Source: an uncultured Mediterranea sp. (GTDB taxonomy: Bacteria > Bacteroidota > Bacteroidia > Bacteroidales > Bacteroidaceae). From it: a DNA stretch of 64,000 nt. Shown one piece after another: positions 19,104-27,827 of the stretch. The stretch covers positions 1-64,000 of the forward strand of contig NZ_CABUOL010000003.1 in assembly GCF_902493215.1 (NCBI RefSeq), in the 5' to 3' direction. Each line of letters starts with the position of its first letter. Within the stretch, counting starts at the first letter, position 1. The notes under the pieces are model-generated. The model was not told the DNA's origin. It saw nothing but the letters and a program-made list of their open reading frames with translations, and did not search any database. The position numbers and the translations under genes are program-made.

Positions 19104-19566
19104 GATAGACAGTTGTAAACTGTTCAACCATTTTGCAACTGAATCATCGCAACCTTTACACTATCTCTAAATAAAACGTTTTCAATCTTTTCAAGGGAAA
19201 GTTTGTTTTCAGTAACAGAGGCATCCTGTAATCTACGACAGATAAGCAGGATGCCTCTTCGCGTGAAAAAATATATTCTCTAGTTCCAGACAAAAGATGA
19301 CTCAATTTTTGTTATTTCCTACATGCTATAAAAACAACAAATAAAATCGGAGATTACAACAAAATTCCTTTTAAAAACCATCTGCCGTACAATATTTCTC
19401 TGTAACTTTAACCTCTGAAAAGGCTGTGGTAATTTCGTGAACATAACAGCTGAGCACTTATGATTAGTACTATCACAGACATACCACTGATTTTCAACAA
19501 AATATCCATCAAGTAATACAGATTTAACGTTATAAACATGTCATACGACTAAATTATCAAAGCAAT
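19104..19566. other. Intergenic gap inside the PUL
   Basis: The 463 bases between the MPE-PQQ gene and the next phosphoesterase hold a strong hairpin (19218-19257) near the left end. The rest is AT-rich sequence with no convincing open frame. The distance and the terminator suggest that the last two genes (19567-23333) form a separate transcription unit. Confidence 0.6.
19218..19257 (+). terminator. Hairpin terminator after the MPE-PQQ gene
   Basis: A perfect 11-bp stem, GAGGCATCCTG paired with CAGGATGCCTC, has an 18-nt loop. No long T-run follows. It lies 115 bp downstream of the stop codon. Confidence 0.6.
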
Positions 19567-20808
19567 ATGTACAATATGACAAACAAACTTTTATTATTTT
19601 TCATCATCAATTTCTTGGGGTTGGCTACTATATTCGCAGCTCCTAAAAAGAAAGCAGTTTACATTGTTCTTGACGGTATACCGGCAGACTACATGGAACG
19701 AGTTCATCCACAAACAATCTTTGAGATTGCCGATGAAGGTGGATATGCCCGTGCAACGACAGGTGGAGAAATAGGAGGCTATTCCCAGACGTCGACAATC
19801 TCCGCTATCGGTTATATGAATATTCTAACGGGAACTTGGATGAACAAACATAACGTAAAAGGGAATTCCAATTTGGAACCCAACTACAATTATTGGTCGC
19901 TCTTCCGAATTGCCAAAGAACAGAATAAAGATGTACGGACGGCATTGTTCTCCAGTTGGGTTGACAATCGTACGGTACTGATCGGTGAAGGCAAGCCGGA
20001 GACTGACAATCTCCAGATTGACTATGTTTACGACGGTTATGAACTGGACAAAAAGGCTTTTCCTGAAAAGAAAGATCAGCTGCACATTTTTGAAATAGAC
20101 TCCGTAGTCTGCCAGAAAGCAGCTGAATGCATAAAGGCGGATGCTCCAGACCTCAGTTGGGTATATCTTTGGTATACAGATTCCGGCTTCCATTTATATG
20201 GTGACGGAAGCTATATGGACGAATATGTGAACAGAACAGACAAACTTATATCACAGATATGGAATGCCGTGAAGTTCCGTGAAGTAAACCACAACGAAGA
20301 GTGGATGGTCATTGTAACCACCGATCATGGACGCACGGAGAGCGGCCACAATCACGGGGGACAATCTGAAAGAGAACGCAGTGTATGGATTTCGACCAAT
20401 AACAAAGACTTGAATGCCCACTTTGAAAATCCCTCGCTGTCGCTGGTCGACATTTTACCGTCCATCTGTCGGTATATGGACTTTAAGATACCACGTGATG
20501 TCCGGTTTGAAGAAGACGGTATTCCTTTTATAGGGGATGCAGACATCTATTCACTGACTACTCATCCGTATGACAACAGTGTCACTCTCCGATGGAAGCA
20601 TCATAAATCCAAGAATACAGCCACAATCTACATGGCAACATCCAATCAGTACAAGACTGGAGGAAAGGATGAATGGATCAAGATTGGAGAGGTCAAAGCT
20701 TCAAAAGGGGAATTCAGCATAGACCTCAGCCAATATCCTTTTTCGAAGTTCTATAAATTTGTAGTAGAAACACCCTACAATCATCTGACAAGATGGTTAT
20801 ATAAATAA
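19567..20808 (+). CDS. Secreted alkaline-phosphatase-family nucleotide pyrophosphatase/phosphodiesterase-like enzyme
   Basis: This 413-residue protein has a signal peptide ending near IFAA. Superfamily motifs are intact: metal-binding IVLDGI, the Thr nucleophile in GYSQTSTISAIGYMNILTG, LWYTDSGFHLYGDGS and TTDHGRTESGHNHGG. A short C-terminal fibronectin-like stretch follows (about 330-413, VTLRWKHHKSKNTATIY). It is the fourth phosphoesterase of the PUL and heads a probable two-gene unit with GH89. The start could be three codons later (MTNKLLLFF). It is not closely similar to the Tat-exported enzyme upstream. Confidence 0.86.
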   Translation: MYNMTNKLLLFFIINFLGLATIFAAPKKKAVYIVLDGIPADYMERVHPQTIFEIADEGGYARATTGGEIGGYSQTSTISAIGYMNILTGTWMNKHNVKGNSNLEPNYNYWSLFRIAKEQNKDVRTALFSSWVDNRTVLIGEGKPETDNLQIDYVYDGYELDKKAFPEKKDQLHIFEIDSVVCQKAAECIKADAPDLSWVYLWYTDSGFHLYGDGSYMDEYVNRTDKLISQIWNAVKFREVNHNEEWMVIVTTDHGRTESGHNHGGQSERERSVWISTNNKDLNAHFENPSLSLVDILPSICRYMDFKIPRDVRFEEDGIPFIGDADIYSLTTHPYDNSVTLRWKHHKSKNTATIYMATSNQYKTGGKDEWIKIGEVKASKGEFSIDLSQYPFSKFYKFVVETPYNHLTRWLYK

Positions 20809-20828
20809 ATCAGACAGCTTAAGATATC

Positions 20829-23333
20829 ATGAAAAGACTCATATTATTGTTATGGTTCCATGTTTTAGGAGGGGTATGCCTGTTTGCAGCAAACAAGCCT
20901 TCTCCTGTAATGGATTTGTTTGAACGGGTATGTGGACGAAACACATTACCCGTATCCGTCAAATTGAAGAAAGAAAAGGGAGAGACCTATTTCCAGTATC
21001 AGGTAAAGGATGGCATCCTGAAGCTTCAGGGCTCGGACAATGTAGCTTTATGCCGGGGATTCTACAGTTACCTGAAAAACAACGGAATGGGAATGTTTAC
21101 CTGGAGCGGAAACAACATCTCCCTGCCTGCCCAATTGACTGACGAAGACTTGACCACGACCGTTTCACCGTTCAAGAACCATTATTATTTCAATGTCTGT
21201 ACGTATGGCTATTCCATGCCCTATTGGGACTGGACCCGCTGGGAGCGCGAAATAGACTGGATGGCACTGCATGGCATCAACATGCCCCTGGCGCTTGTAG
21301 GCTATGAAGCCATATTGTACCGGGTCTTCCGGAAATTAGGGTTGACAGACGAAGAAATAAACAATTATTTTGTCGGACCGGCCCATCTTCCCTGGATGCG
21401 AATGGGGAATATCAGCGGGATAGACGGCCCATTGAACGACGACTGGCACCGGTCGCAAATCGCCCTGCAACATAAGATTCTGGAACGTATGCGCTCGTTG
21501 GACATGAAACCTATATGCCCCAGCTTTTCGGGATTCATACCTGAAGCCTTAAAACGAGTTTATCCCCAGCTGCATATTGTCAAGACACACTGGGGCGGCG
21601 CTTTTCACAACTGGATGATTTTTCCGACAGAACCTTTGTTCTCCAAAATATCAGAGATGTTCATTCGGGAATGGGAAAAGGAATTCGGGAAATGTGAATA
21701 TTACCTGGTAGACAGTTTCAACGAGATGGAAATACCGTTTCCGGAAAAAGACAATCCTGAACGCTATGAAATGGCTGCCACGTATGGCGAGACGGTATAT
21801 AAAGGTATAAAGGCTGCCAACAAAGACGCTGTCTGGGTAATGCAGGGATGGATGTTCGGTTATCAGCGTCATATATGGGATTACAAGACTCTCGGCGCGC
21901 TCGTTTCACGCGTACCCGACCATAAGATGCTGCTGCTGGATCTTGCCGTTGACTACAACAAGCATTTCTGGCATTCGGAAGTCAACTGGGAATATTACAA
22001 AGGCTTCTATAACAAACTATGGGTCTACAGCGTGATTCCCAATATGGGAGGGAAAGTCGGCATGACCGGAGTTCTGGACTTTTATGCCAACGGTCATCTG
22101 GAAGCACTTGCCTCCCCCAACAAAGGCAATCTGATAGCCCACGGCCTGGCTCCTGAAGGAATTGAAAACAATGAAGTGCTTTACGAACTGTTGACGGAGG
22201 CCGGATGGAGCGACAAGCCTACGGATGTTCGCTCTTGGCTGGAACAATACAGCAGAAACCGATACGGGAAAGCACCTGCAAACCTAATGTCTGCATGGGA
22301 CCATCTGTTGAAATCGGTATACGGAACATTCACAGACCATCCACGGTTCAACTGGCAGTTGCGGCCCGGCAGTGTCAAAAACGGTACCATCAACATCTGC
22401 GACGACTATTTCAAGGGACTCGAAGATTTTGCCGCAGCTTCCCAAGAATTGGCAGGAAGTACATATTACCGAAACGATTTATGCGAAATGACAGCACACT
22501 ATTTGGGCGGGAAAATAGAGATATTAACCAAATTGATCGATCAGGAATACCTTCTGGGTGACACCATCCAGGCCAAGTTCCTGCAAAGCAGATTCGAGAC
22601 GCTGATGCAGGGAATGGACATTCTGCTGAACCAGCATCCCACCCTCAGACTCGGGCGGTGGATTGAATTTGCATCCAAATATGGCCAAACACCTGAGCAG
22701 AAAAAACAATACGAAAGGAATGCACGGCGTATCGTTACCATCTGGGGGCCGCCGGTTGACGACTATGCCGCCCGTCTGTGGGGAGGGCTGGTAGGCAACT
22801 ATTACCTGAACCGATGGAAATTGTATTTTGAAAGCCGGAACAGCGGCAAACCGGCCAATCTGCCGGAATGGGAACGCCAATGGGTGGAAGACAACCATGA
22901 CGATGCGTATGCTGCAAATGCCATAGACATTGTATCCTTTGCGCACCAAATGATCAGGCTGTCCAAAGACATTTCTGCAAGTGCGCTTAAGGTAGACAAT
23001 CCCAATATGATAGGAAGTTGGAGCATAAAGGCCGGACAGACAGCCAACATTGAATTCAATGTACCTGCAAGAATGCTGGACGGTTTAAAGACGTTTGCGA
23101 TAGAAACCATAAAAGGCAACAGTCCCGTCAAGATACTCGGATATGAACTGATTGGAGACGGAACAACCATCTCATCTTCCCAACAAGCCAAAGAGGCCAT
23201 AAACGGAAAGGCCGTTTATGACATAAATATCCCTGCCGCGGTGAAAGCAAATAATGGCTGCATTCTTCGAATCAAGATTCAGGCAGATTGCAATAATGCA
23301 GCCGGTGTGGTAACTAAAAATCCCAAAATCTGA
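20829..23333 (+). CDS. GH89 alpha-N-acetylglucosaminidase
   Basis: This 834-residue secreted protein (signal cleaved near CLFA) has the NAGLU layout. An N-terminal mixed alpha/beta domain is followed by a barrel with YYFNVCTYGYSMPYWDWTRWEREIDWMALHG-type sequence and an alpha-helical C-terminal domain. Two conserved glutamate regions are visible, DSFNEME near residue 295 and APEGIENNE near residue 441; these correspond to the regions holding the catalytic acids of human NAGLU. A beta domain is appended after about 740. GH89 removes terminal alpha-GlcNAc, for example the alpha-1,4-GlcNAc caps of gland mucin. It is 20 bp behind the phosphodiesterase gene and last in the PUL. Confidence 0.95.
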   Translation: MKRLILLLWFHVLGGVCLFAANKPSPVMDLFERVCGRNTLPVSVKLKKEKGETYFQYQVKDGILKLQGSDNVALCRGFYSYLKNNGMGMFTWSGNNISLPAQLTDEDLTTTVSPFKNHYYFNVCTYGYSMPYWDWTRWEREIDWMALHGINMPLALVGYEAILYRVFRKLGLTDEEINNYFVGPAHLPWMRMGNISGIDGPLNDDWHRSQIALQHKILERMRSLDMKPICPSFSGFIPEALKRVYPQLHIVKTHWGGAFHNWMIFPTEPLFSKISEMFIREWEKEFGKCEYYLVDSFNEMEIPFPEKDNPERYEMAATYGETVYKGIKAANKDAVWVMQGWMFGYQRHIWDYKTLGALVSRVPDHKMLLLDLAVDYNKHFWHSEVNWEYYKGFYNKLWVYSVIPNMGGKVGMTGVLDFYANGHLEALASPNKGNLIAHGLAPEGIENNEVLYELLTEAGWSDKPTDVRSWLEQYSRNRYGKAPANLMSAWDHLLKSVYGTFTDHPRFNWQLRPGSVKNGTINICDDYFKGLEDFAAASQELAGSTYYRNDLCEMTAHYLGGKIEILTKLIDQEYLLGDTIQAKFLQSRFETLMQGMDILLNQHPTLRLGRWIEFASKYGQTPEQKKQYERNARRIVTIWGPPVDDYAARLWGGLVGNYYLNRWKLYFESRNSGKPANLPEWERQWVEDNHDDAYAANAIDIVSFAHQMIRLSKDISASALKVDNPNMIGSWSIKAGQTANIEFNVPARMLDGLKTFAIETIKGNSPVKILGYELIGDGTTISSSQQAKEAINGKAVYDINIPAAVKANNGCILRIKIQADCNNAAGVVTKNPKI

Positions 23334-23421
23334 ACAGACATATTACATAATTCTATTAACCTCAAACCAATCTCTCTTAAAAACAGATTATAGTCTTCAA
23401 CAAAAAGATTGATTCAGGAAT

Positions 23422-23474
23422 AGAGATTGTCCCTGCACATCCCAACGGCTGTGACGGACAATCTCTTCTTTTAT
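23422..23474 (+). terminator. Intrinsic terminator closing the PUL
   Basis: An 11-bp perfect stem, AGAGATTGTCC paired with GGACAATCTCT, is followed by TCTTTTAT. It lies about 90 bp beyond the GH89 stop codon and ends the operon. The remaining bases between 23334 and 23594 hold only the YitT promoter. Confidence 0.8.
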
Positions 23475-23523
23475 ATGAAGAGCCACAAAGAATCTTTCTG
23501 CCGAATGAAAAAAACGGCTTCTC

Positions 23524-23554
23524 TTGTTTCTGAACAAAAGAAGAATTAATTTTG
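23524..23554 (+). promoter_or_regulatory. Promoter of the YitT-family gene
   Basis: A -7 box TAATTTTG (23547-23554) and a -33 TTG (23524-23526) are spaced 20 bp apart, 41 bp upstream of the start codon. Confidence 0.65.
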
Positions 23555-23594
23555 CGCCCGTTTTCAAGGACCTTATACTAAATTCAAGAAGAAA

Positions 23595-24485
23595 ATGAAC
23601 GCAAAACTTAAACTCCCATCCAAGCAGGCTGCTATCCACGAAGCCAAGGACTACGTCATGATAGCTTTAGGCATGATTCTATACGGTATCGGATGGACCG
23701 TTTTCCTGTTGCCCAACGACATTACAACCGGAGGGGTGCCCGGCATCGCTTCCATTGTCTACTTTGCTACCGGACTTCCCGTACAGTATGTTTACTTCTC
23801 CATCAACTTCATCCTGCTGCTCCTGGCCATCCGCATCCTGGGATGGAAGTTCAGCATCAAGACCATTTTCGCCGTATTTACCCTGACTTTCTTCCTGTCG
23901 GCCATCCAGCAAGTGACACAAGGTATTACATTGCTTGATGACCAGCCTTTCATGGCATGCGTCATCGGTGCCTCTTTCTGCGGAAGCGGCATCGGCATCG
24001 CCTTTTCGTCGAACGGAAGCACGGGCGGCACGGATATCATCGCGGCCATCATCAACAAGTACAGAGATATCACCTTGGGTAAGGTCATGCTGATATGCGA
24101 CCTCATCATCATCTCGTCCAGCTATTTCGTACTGAAAGATTGGGAGAAGGTAGTATATGGCTACGTAACGCTCTACATCTGCAGCTTCGTGCTCGACCAG
24201 GTGGTGAACAGCGCCCGCCAGTCGGTACAGTTCTTCATCATCAGCGACAAATACGAAGAAATAGGCAAACGCATCAATGTCTATCCCCACCGCGGTGTGA
24301 CGGTCATCAACGCATCGGGGTTCTATACAGGCAAGGAAATCAAGATGCTGTTTATCCTGGCCAAGAAACGCGAATCGGGCATCATCTTCCATCTGATCAA
24401 GGAGATTGACCCGAACGCATTCGTATCGCAAAGCGCCGTCATCGGTGTGTATGGCGAAGGCTTCGACCGCATCAAAGGGAAGTGA
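23595..24485 (+). CDS. YitT-family membrane protein (DUF161/DUF2179)
   Basis: This 296-residue protein has about five transmembrane helices in its first 205 residues (YVMIALGMILYGIGWTVFLLP, the FINFILLLLAIRIL region and others). A cytoplasmic DUF2179 domain follows (about 220-295, RGVTVINASGFYTGKEIKMLFIL). The glycine-rich stretch TGGVPGIASI and the SSNGSTGGTDIIAAI repeat are family signatures. The function of YitT proteins is not established; transport has been suggested. The last 14 bp overlap the 3' end of the convergent DUF3256 gene. Confidence 0.88.
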   Translation: MNAKLKLPSKQAAIHEAKDYVMIALGMILYGIGWTVFLLPNDITTGGVPGIASIVYFATGLPVQYVYFSINFILLLLAIRILGWKFSIKTIFAVFTLTFFLSAIQQVTQGITLLDDQPFMACVIGASFCGSGIGIAFSSNGSTGGTDIIAAIINKYRDITLGKVMLICDLIIISSSYFVLKDWEKVVYGYVTLYICSFVLDQVVNSARQSVQFFIISDKYEEIGKRINVYPHRGVTVINASGFYTGKEIKMLFILAKKRESGIIFHLIKEIDPNAFVSQSAVIGVYGEGFDRIKGK

Positions 24486-25119
24486 CGGGCACGAAACGGC
24501 CTTCCCTCCACACATATTTCAGCAAGGGGCGAATGAAAGGTTTCAACACTTCATTCGCCTCTTTGTCCATGTAGCGGGGCGTAGTGAAGGTAAAGGTCAG
24601 CGTATCGCTCTTCGAAGAGAGGTCGGCCATAACCAACGGCATGTCAGCCTGGCTCAAGGCCTGCTGCACACCATTGTCGTCCAAAGAATCAGGGACGGAA
24701 AGAAAATCGCTCTGCGCAGGCAGCTGGATGAAGGAAGCCACAGGGAGTTCCTTCCAGTCGGGTGTATAGAAACGGATGTCGCTGTCGGGCACGGGGCCGT
24801 TGACGGTAGAAACCGTACATACCACCCGTGTAGAATCGTTCACGTCCAGCATCTTCATCTGCCAGAAGCTGCGGCTTGTCATCTGCATACGGATGTAATC
24901 GGGGGTCAGTTCGGTCATTTCGGACTTCTGCCCCAACCGATTGGTCACTTCTGCCTTCATCTTGCTTTCCAGAAAATCGATGAAGTCTGCCTTGTTGACG
25001 TCGCTCAGCAAAGGCGTCAGGCTGTCGGGCATCGCCTTGAAGCACTCTTTGGCTGTCTGCCCGAACAAGGAAGCCGTGCCCAAAAGGGCTACAGATATAA
25101 AGGTATATAGTTTCTTCAT
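24472..25119 (-). CDS. DUF3256-family secreted protein
   Basis: This is a 215-residue protein if translation starts at the ATG giving MKKLYTFISVALLGTASLFG. This start is preferred over the GTG seven codons upstream because it begins a clean signal peptide. The mature part fits DUF3256, a Bacteroidales family of periplasmic proteins of unknown function. It is predicted to be beta-rich, with no catalytic motif. It overlaps or abuts the sulfoxide reductase gene upstream and is probably co-transcribed with it. Confidence 0.82.
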   Translation of the reverse strand: MKKLYTFISVALLGTASLFGQTAKECFKAMPDSLTPLLSDVNKADFIDFLESKMKAEVTNRLGQKSEMTELTPDYIRMQMTSRSFWQMKMLDVNDSTRVVCTVSTVNGPVPDSDIRFYTPDWKELPVASFIQLPAQSDFLSVPDSLDDNGVQQALSQADMPLVMADLSSKSDTLTFTFTTPRYMDKEANEVLKPFIRPLLKYVWREGRFVPVTSL

Positions 25120-25136
25120 TCTTTCATTCTTTATTG

Positions 25137-25619
25137 TCACACATTACGGACGAGCAGGCGGCAAGCCTCCTCCAGGAAGCGGGCATCCACGTCGTCGAAC
25201 GTATTGAGTTCGCTGCTGTCAATATCGAGCACACCCCACACCTCGCCCGCACCGTTCATCAGTGGCACTACGATTTCCGAGCGCGAAAGAGAGCTGCAGG
25301 CTATGTGGCCGGGGAAAGCATCCACATCGGGCACCACCAGTGTGCGGGCTTCCTGCCAGGCCGTGCCACAGACACCGCGTCCCTTACGGATGCGCGTACA
25401 GGCTACGGGGCCTTGGAAAGGGCCCAGTACCAACTCGTCGCCCACCACCCGGTAGAAACCGACCCAGAAGAACCCGAACGTTTCCTTCAACGCCGCCGCC
25501 ACATTGGCCAGATTGGCCACTTCATCGGTTTCGCCCGACAGGAGTCCCTTCAGTTGGGGAAGCAACGCGGCATAACGTTCTTCTTTCGTTCCGTTGCTGA
25601 TATATAAATCTTCCGCCAT
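25137..25619 (-). CDS. Free methionine-(R)-sulfoxide reductase (GAF domain)
   Basis: This 160-residue single GAF-domain protein reduces free L-methionine-R-sulfoxide, using thioredoxin. The three family cysteines are visible in VACTRI (about residue 84), GVCGTAW (about 94) and HIACSS (about 118), together with SEIVVPL and GVLDIDSSE. Length and motifs match the family. It is the first gene of a likely operon with the DUF3256 gene. It has no signal peptide, so it is cytosolic. Confidence 0.9.
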   Translation of the reverse strand: MAEDLYISNGTKEERYAALLPQLKGLLSGETDEVANLANVAAALKETFGFFWVGFYRVVGDELVLGPFQGPVACTRIRKGRGVCGTAWQEARTLVVPDVDAFPGHIACSSLSRSEIVVPLMNGAGEVWGVLDIDSSELNTFDDVDARFLEEACRLLVRNV

Positions 25620-25655
25620 ATAGTATCCAAATGTTATTGTCTGATTTCACGGATG

Positions 25656-25687
25656 CAAAGATGAGAATTAACGCGGAAAGAAACAAA
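25656..25687 (-). promoter_or_regulatory. Promoter of the methionine sulfoxide reductase gene
   Basis: On the minus strand a near-consensus -7 box CATCTTTG (25656-25663) is preceded by a -33 TTTG (25684-25687) at 20-bp spacing. The transcription start would be about 30 bp before the start codon. Confidence 0.55.
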
Positions 25688-25855
25688 TCGTTTCTAAATT
25701 TATTCCTCCCGGCCTGCATTTTCAAGTTCCGCCTACTTCTGGCCGAAAAAACAATCCGAATGAAACAGACAGCCGTACGATTGTAAAAATAAATATATAG
25801 CAAAGGCCAAAATCCGGCCAAGCGGCCGACAGACATATTCCGGCGTTCTTCCCGA

Positions 25856-25935
25856 ATGTTTCAAACATTGAGGTCTTATGTTTCAAACATTCCCCCCTTA
25901 TGTTTCAAACATAGGCCGTCCGGGGTTCAAACCTC
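25856..25935. repeat. 22-bp-period palindrome array (array 2)
   Basis: Three exact copies of the 13-bp palindrome ATGTTTCAAACAT start at 25856, 25878 and 25900, exactly 22 bp apart. A degenerate fourth copy is centred on TTCAAAC at 25926, in register with the same period. The linkers differ. It lies 86-165 bp beyond the stop codon of the EamA gene and well upstream of the sulfoxide reductase promoter. The remaining bases between 25620 and 26020 hold that promoter and no gene. Confidence 0.9.
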
Positions 25936-26020
25936 GTTTTCCGGTTCCATTTGGTCCACCCGTACATCTGTAAGAATATTTCAGCAAACCCAACAGAAAG
26001 AAAGACGTTCACTTTGCCGC

Positions 26021-26920
26021 CTACCGGCTGCCCAAATAGAGGAAGAACATACCGATGAGTACCAGAATGAGGTCGATTGCCTTGCTCTTCAGATTCTTCT
26101 CGTGGAAGAACAGCGCCCCGAAGAAGAAGGATACCACCACACTGCCGCGGCGCACCATCGAAACGATGGAAATCATGGAATCTTCGTAACTGAGGGCATA
26201 GAAATAGGCAAAATCGGCCGCACACAGAAACAGGGAAATGAAAACAATGGTCCACTTCCACCGGAAAGGGGTACTTGTCTTTCGCTGCGGATACCACAGG
26301 AGCAGGATAATGGGGCACATGATGAACACCTGATAGACATTGTACCACGACTGCACCAGCATGGGATGAAGCCGCGTCATCAGGTATTTGTCGTACAGGC
26401 CGCTGACGGCACCCGCTACCGCTGCCAGCACGATGAACAGAATCCATTTGTTGTGCTTGAAGTCAATCCCCTCCTTCTTGCCCGAACGGCTCAACATAAA
26501 GAAGGACAGGACAGCAAGCAGCACGCCAATCCACTGATAGAGGTTCAGCCGCTCGCCGAAGACCAGCAGGGCACCGATGAGCACCATGACGGGGCGCGTG
26601 GCATTGATGGGGCCAACGATGGTAAGCGGCAAGTGTTTCATGCCAAAGTAACCGAATATCCACGACGAAAGCACGATGAACGACTTCAGCAGGATGTATT
26701 TGTGTTCCTCCCACCCGGCCACGGGCATGTCGAACATCGTCCCGCGAAGCACGTCGGGCGCTCCATAGGACAGCAGGATGAAGGGCAGAAACACCAGACT
26801 GGAGAAAACCGTATTCAGAAACAAGACAGGCAGCACGGCGTTGTCGCGCAGCGACTCCTTCTTGAAAGCGTCATAAAATCCCAGCAACGCGGCCGAGAGA
26901 AAAGCAAGCAGTAACCACAT
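26021..26920 (-). CDS. EamA/DMT-superfamily transporter
   Basis: This 299-residue protein has about ten hydrophobic helices arranged as two repeats, the typical 10-TM EamA fold. The start at 26920 (MWLLLAFLSAALLGFYDAFKK) is chosen because upstream residues of the longer frame come from the truA coding region and are not membrane-like. The first helix and the second-repeat segment around GAVSGLYDKYLM agree with the family. The substrate is unknown; DMT members export small metabolites. The gene lies 26 bp downstream of truA and is probably co-transcribed. Confidence 0.85.
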   Translation of the reverse strand: MWLLLAFLSAALLGFYDAFKKESLRDNAVLPVLFLNTVFSSLVFLPFILLSYGAPDVLRGTMFDMPVAGWEEHKYILLKSFIVLSSWIFGYFGMKHLPLTIVGPINATRPVMVLIGALLVFGERLNLYQWIGVLLAVLSFFMLSRSGKKEGIDFKHNKWILFIVLAAVAGAVSGLYDKYLMTRLHPMLVQSWYNVYQVFIMCPIILLLWYPQRKTSTPFRWKWTIVFISLFLCAADFAYFYALSYEDSMISIVSMVRRGSVVVSFFFGALFFHEKNLKSKAIDLILVLIGMFFLYLGSR

Positions 26921-26946
26921 GGGGGAAAAATATAAAATATAAAATA

Positions 26947-27699
26947 TCAAATATTGAACAGATCTTCGGGATAGGTGACATCCACCAGGAAAAGCGCATT
27001 GCCCGGCACCGACGTACCGGCCCGGCAACGGTCTTTCTGCTCGATAACCCGACGGAAACCGTCGACATCCATCTTGCCGCGGCCCACCTCGAGCAAGGTT
27101 CCTACCACCGCCCGAACCATGTTGCGCAAGAAGCGGTCGGCACGGATGGTAAAGACCCACGTCACGTCGTCCACCTGCGTCCAGGCGGCCTCCATGATAC
27201 GGCAGTTGTTGGTCTTCACGTCCGTATGCAACTTGCTAAAGCTGGTGAAGTCGGTATAGTCGAACAACGTCCGGGCCGCCTCGTTCATCCGTTCGAAGTC
27301 GGGACGCTGGAAAAGTCGGCAACGATATTGCCGGTCAAAAGGGTGCTTGGCCGTCGTAACGTAATACTTGTACATGCGCGAGGTAGCGTCAAAGCGCGCA
27401 TGTGCTTCGGGCTTCACCGCCCGCAGGCGGTACACCGAGATATCCGGCGGCAGCAGGCGGTTCAGCTTGTCGGTCATGAAAGCTGTATCCAACGGGGCAT
27501 CGGCATCAAAATGGGCCACCATGAGCGAGGCATGCACCCCCGCATCCGTACGCCCTGCCCCCACTACACCGACCTCGCGGCGCAGCAACGTAGACAGCGC
27601 CTTCTCGAGACACTCCTGTACACTCACCCCATTGGGTTGTACCTGCCAGCCATGATAGGCCGTACCATCGTAAGCTAAATCAATGAAATATCGTTGCAT
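26947..27699 (-). CDS. truA: tRNA pseudouridine synthase A
   Basis: This 250-residue enzyme converts uridines 38-40 of the tRNA anticodon arm to pseudouridine. The catalytic aspartate lies in GAGRTDAGVHA (about residue 51), and YFIDLAYDGTAYHGWQ begins the fold. The start at 27699 is chosen because family members begin MQRYFIDLAYDG and the promoter lies immediately upstream; the longer frame reads through that promoter. FLRNMVRAVVGTLLEVGRGK near residue 200 is also characteristic. Confidence 0.96.
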   Translation of the reverse strand: MQRYFIDLAYDGTAYHGWQVQPNGVSVQECLEKALSTLLRREVGVVGAGRTDAGVHASLMVAHFDADAPLDTAFMTDKLNRLLPPDISVYRLRAVKPEAHARFDATSRMYKYYVTTAKHPFDRQYRCRLFQRPDFERMNEAARTLFDYTDFTSFSKLHTDVKTNNCRIMEAAWTQVDDVTWVFTIRADRFLRNMVRAVVGTLLEVGRGKMDVDGFRRVIEQKDRCRAGTSVPGNALFLVDVTYPEDLFNI

Positions 27700-27718
27700 C
27701 CAATAGACTTTTGGGAGG

Positions 27719-27726
27719 CAAAGGTA
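27719..27726 (-). promoter_or_regulatory. Putative -7 box of truA
   Basis: TACCTTTG on the minus strand matches TAnnTTTG and lies 20 bp upstream of the truA start codon. This supports the shorter truA start. No well-spaced -33 TTTG is seen. Confidence 0.5.
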
Positions 27727-27794
27727 CGGATAATCCATGTATTTTGTATTATACAATCCGCAATTTATATACAATGCGGAAAGCAAAATCTGCG

Positions 27795-27802
27795 TATCTT
27801 TG
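27795..27802 (+). promoter_or_regulatory. Putative -7 box of the flavoprotein gene
   Basis: TATCTTTG matches the Bacteroides -7 consensus and lies 26 bp upstream of the start codon at 27828. Confidence 0.5.
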
Positions 27803-27827
27803 CCTGCAACCTTTAACAACGTAAATT

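Noticed and set aside
25856..26914. Long plus-strand frame opposite the EamA transporter
   Set aside because: It is a shadow of the real minus-strand gene, with a hydrophilic low-complexity product and an initiation codon inside palindrome array 2.
26921..27160. Upstream extension of the EamA gene
   Set aside because: It reads through the end of truA in another frame and is not membrane-like. The signal-anchor start at 26920 is correct.
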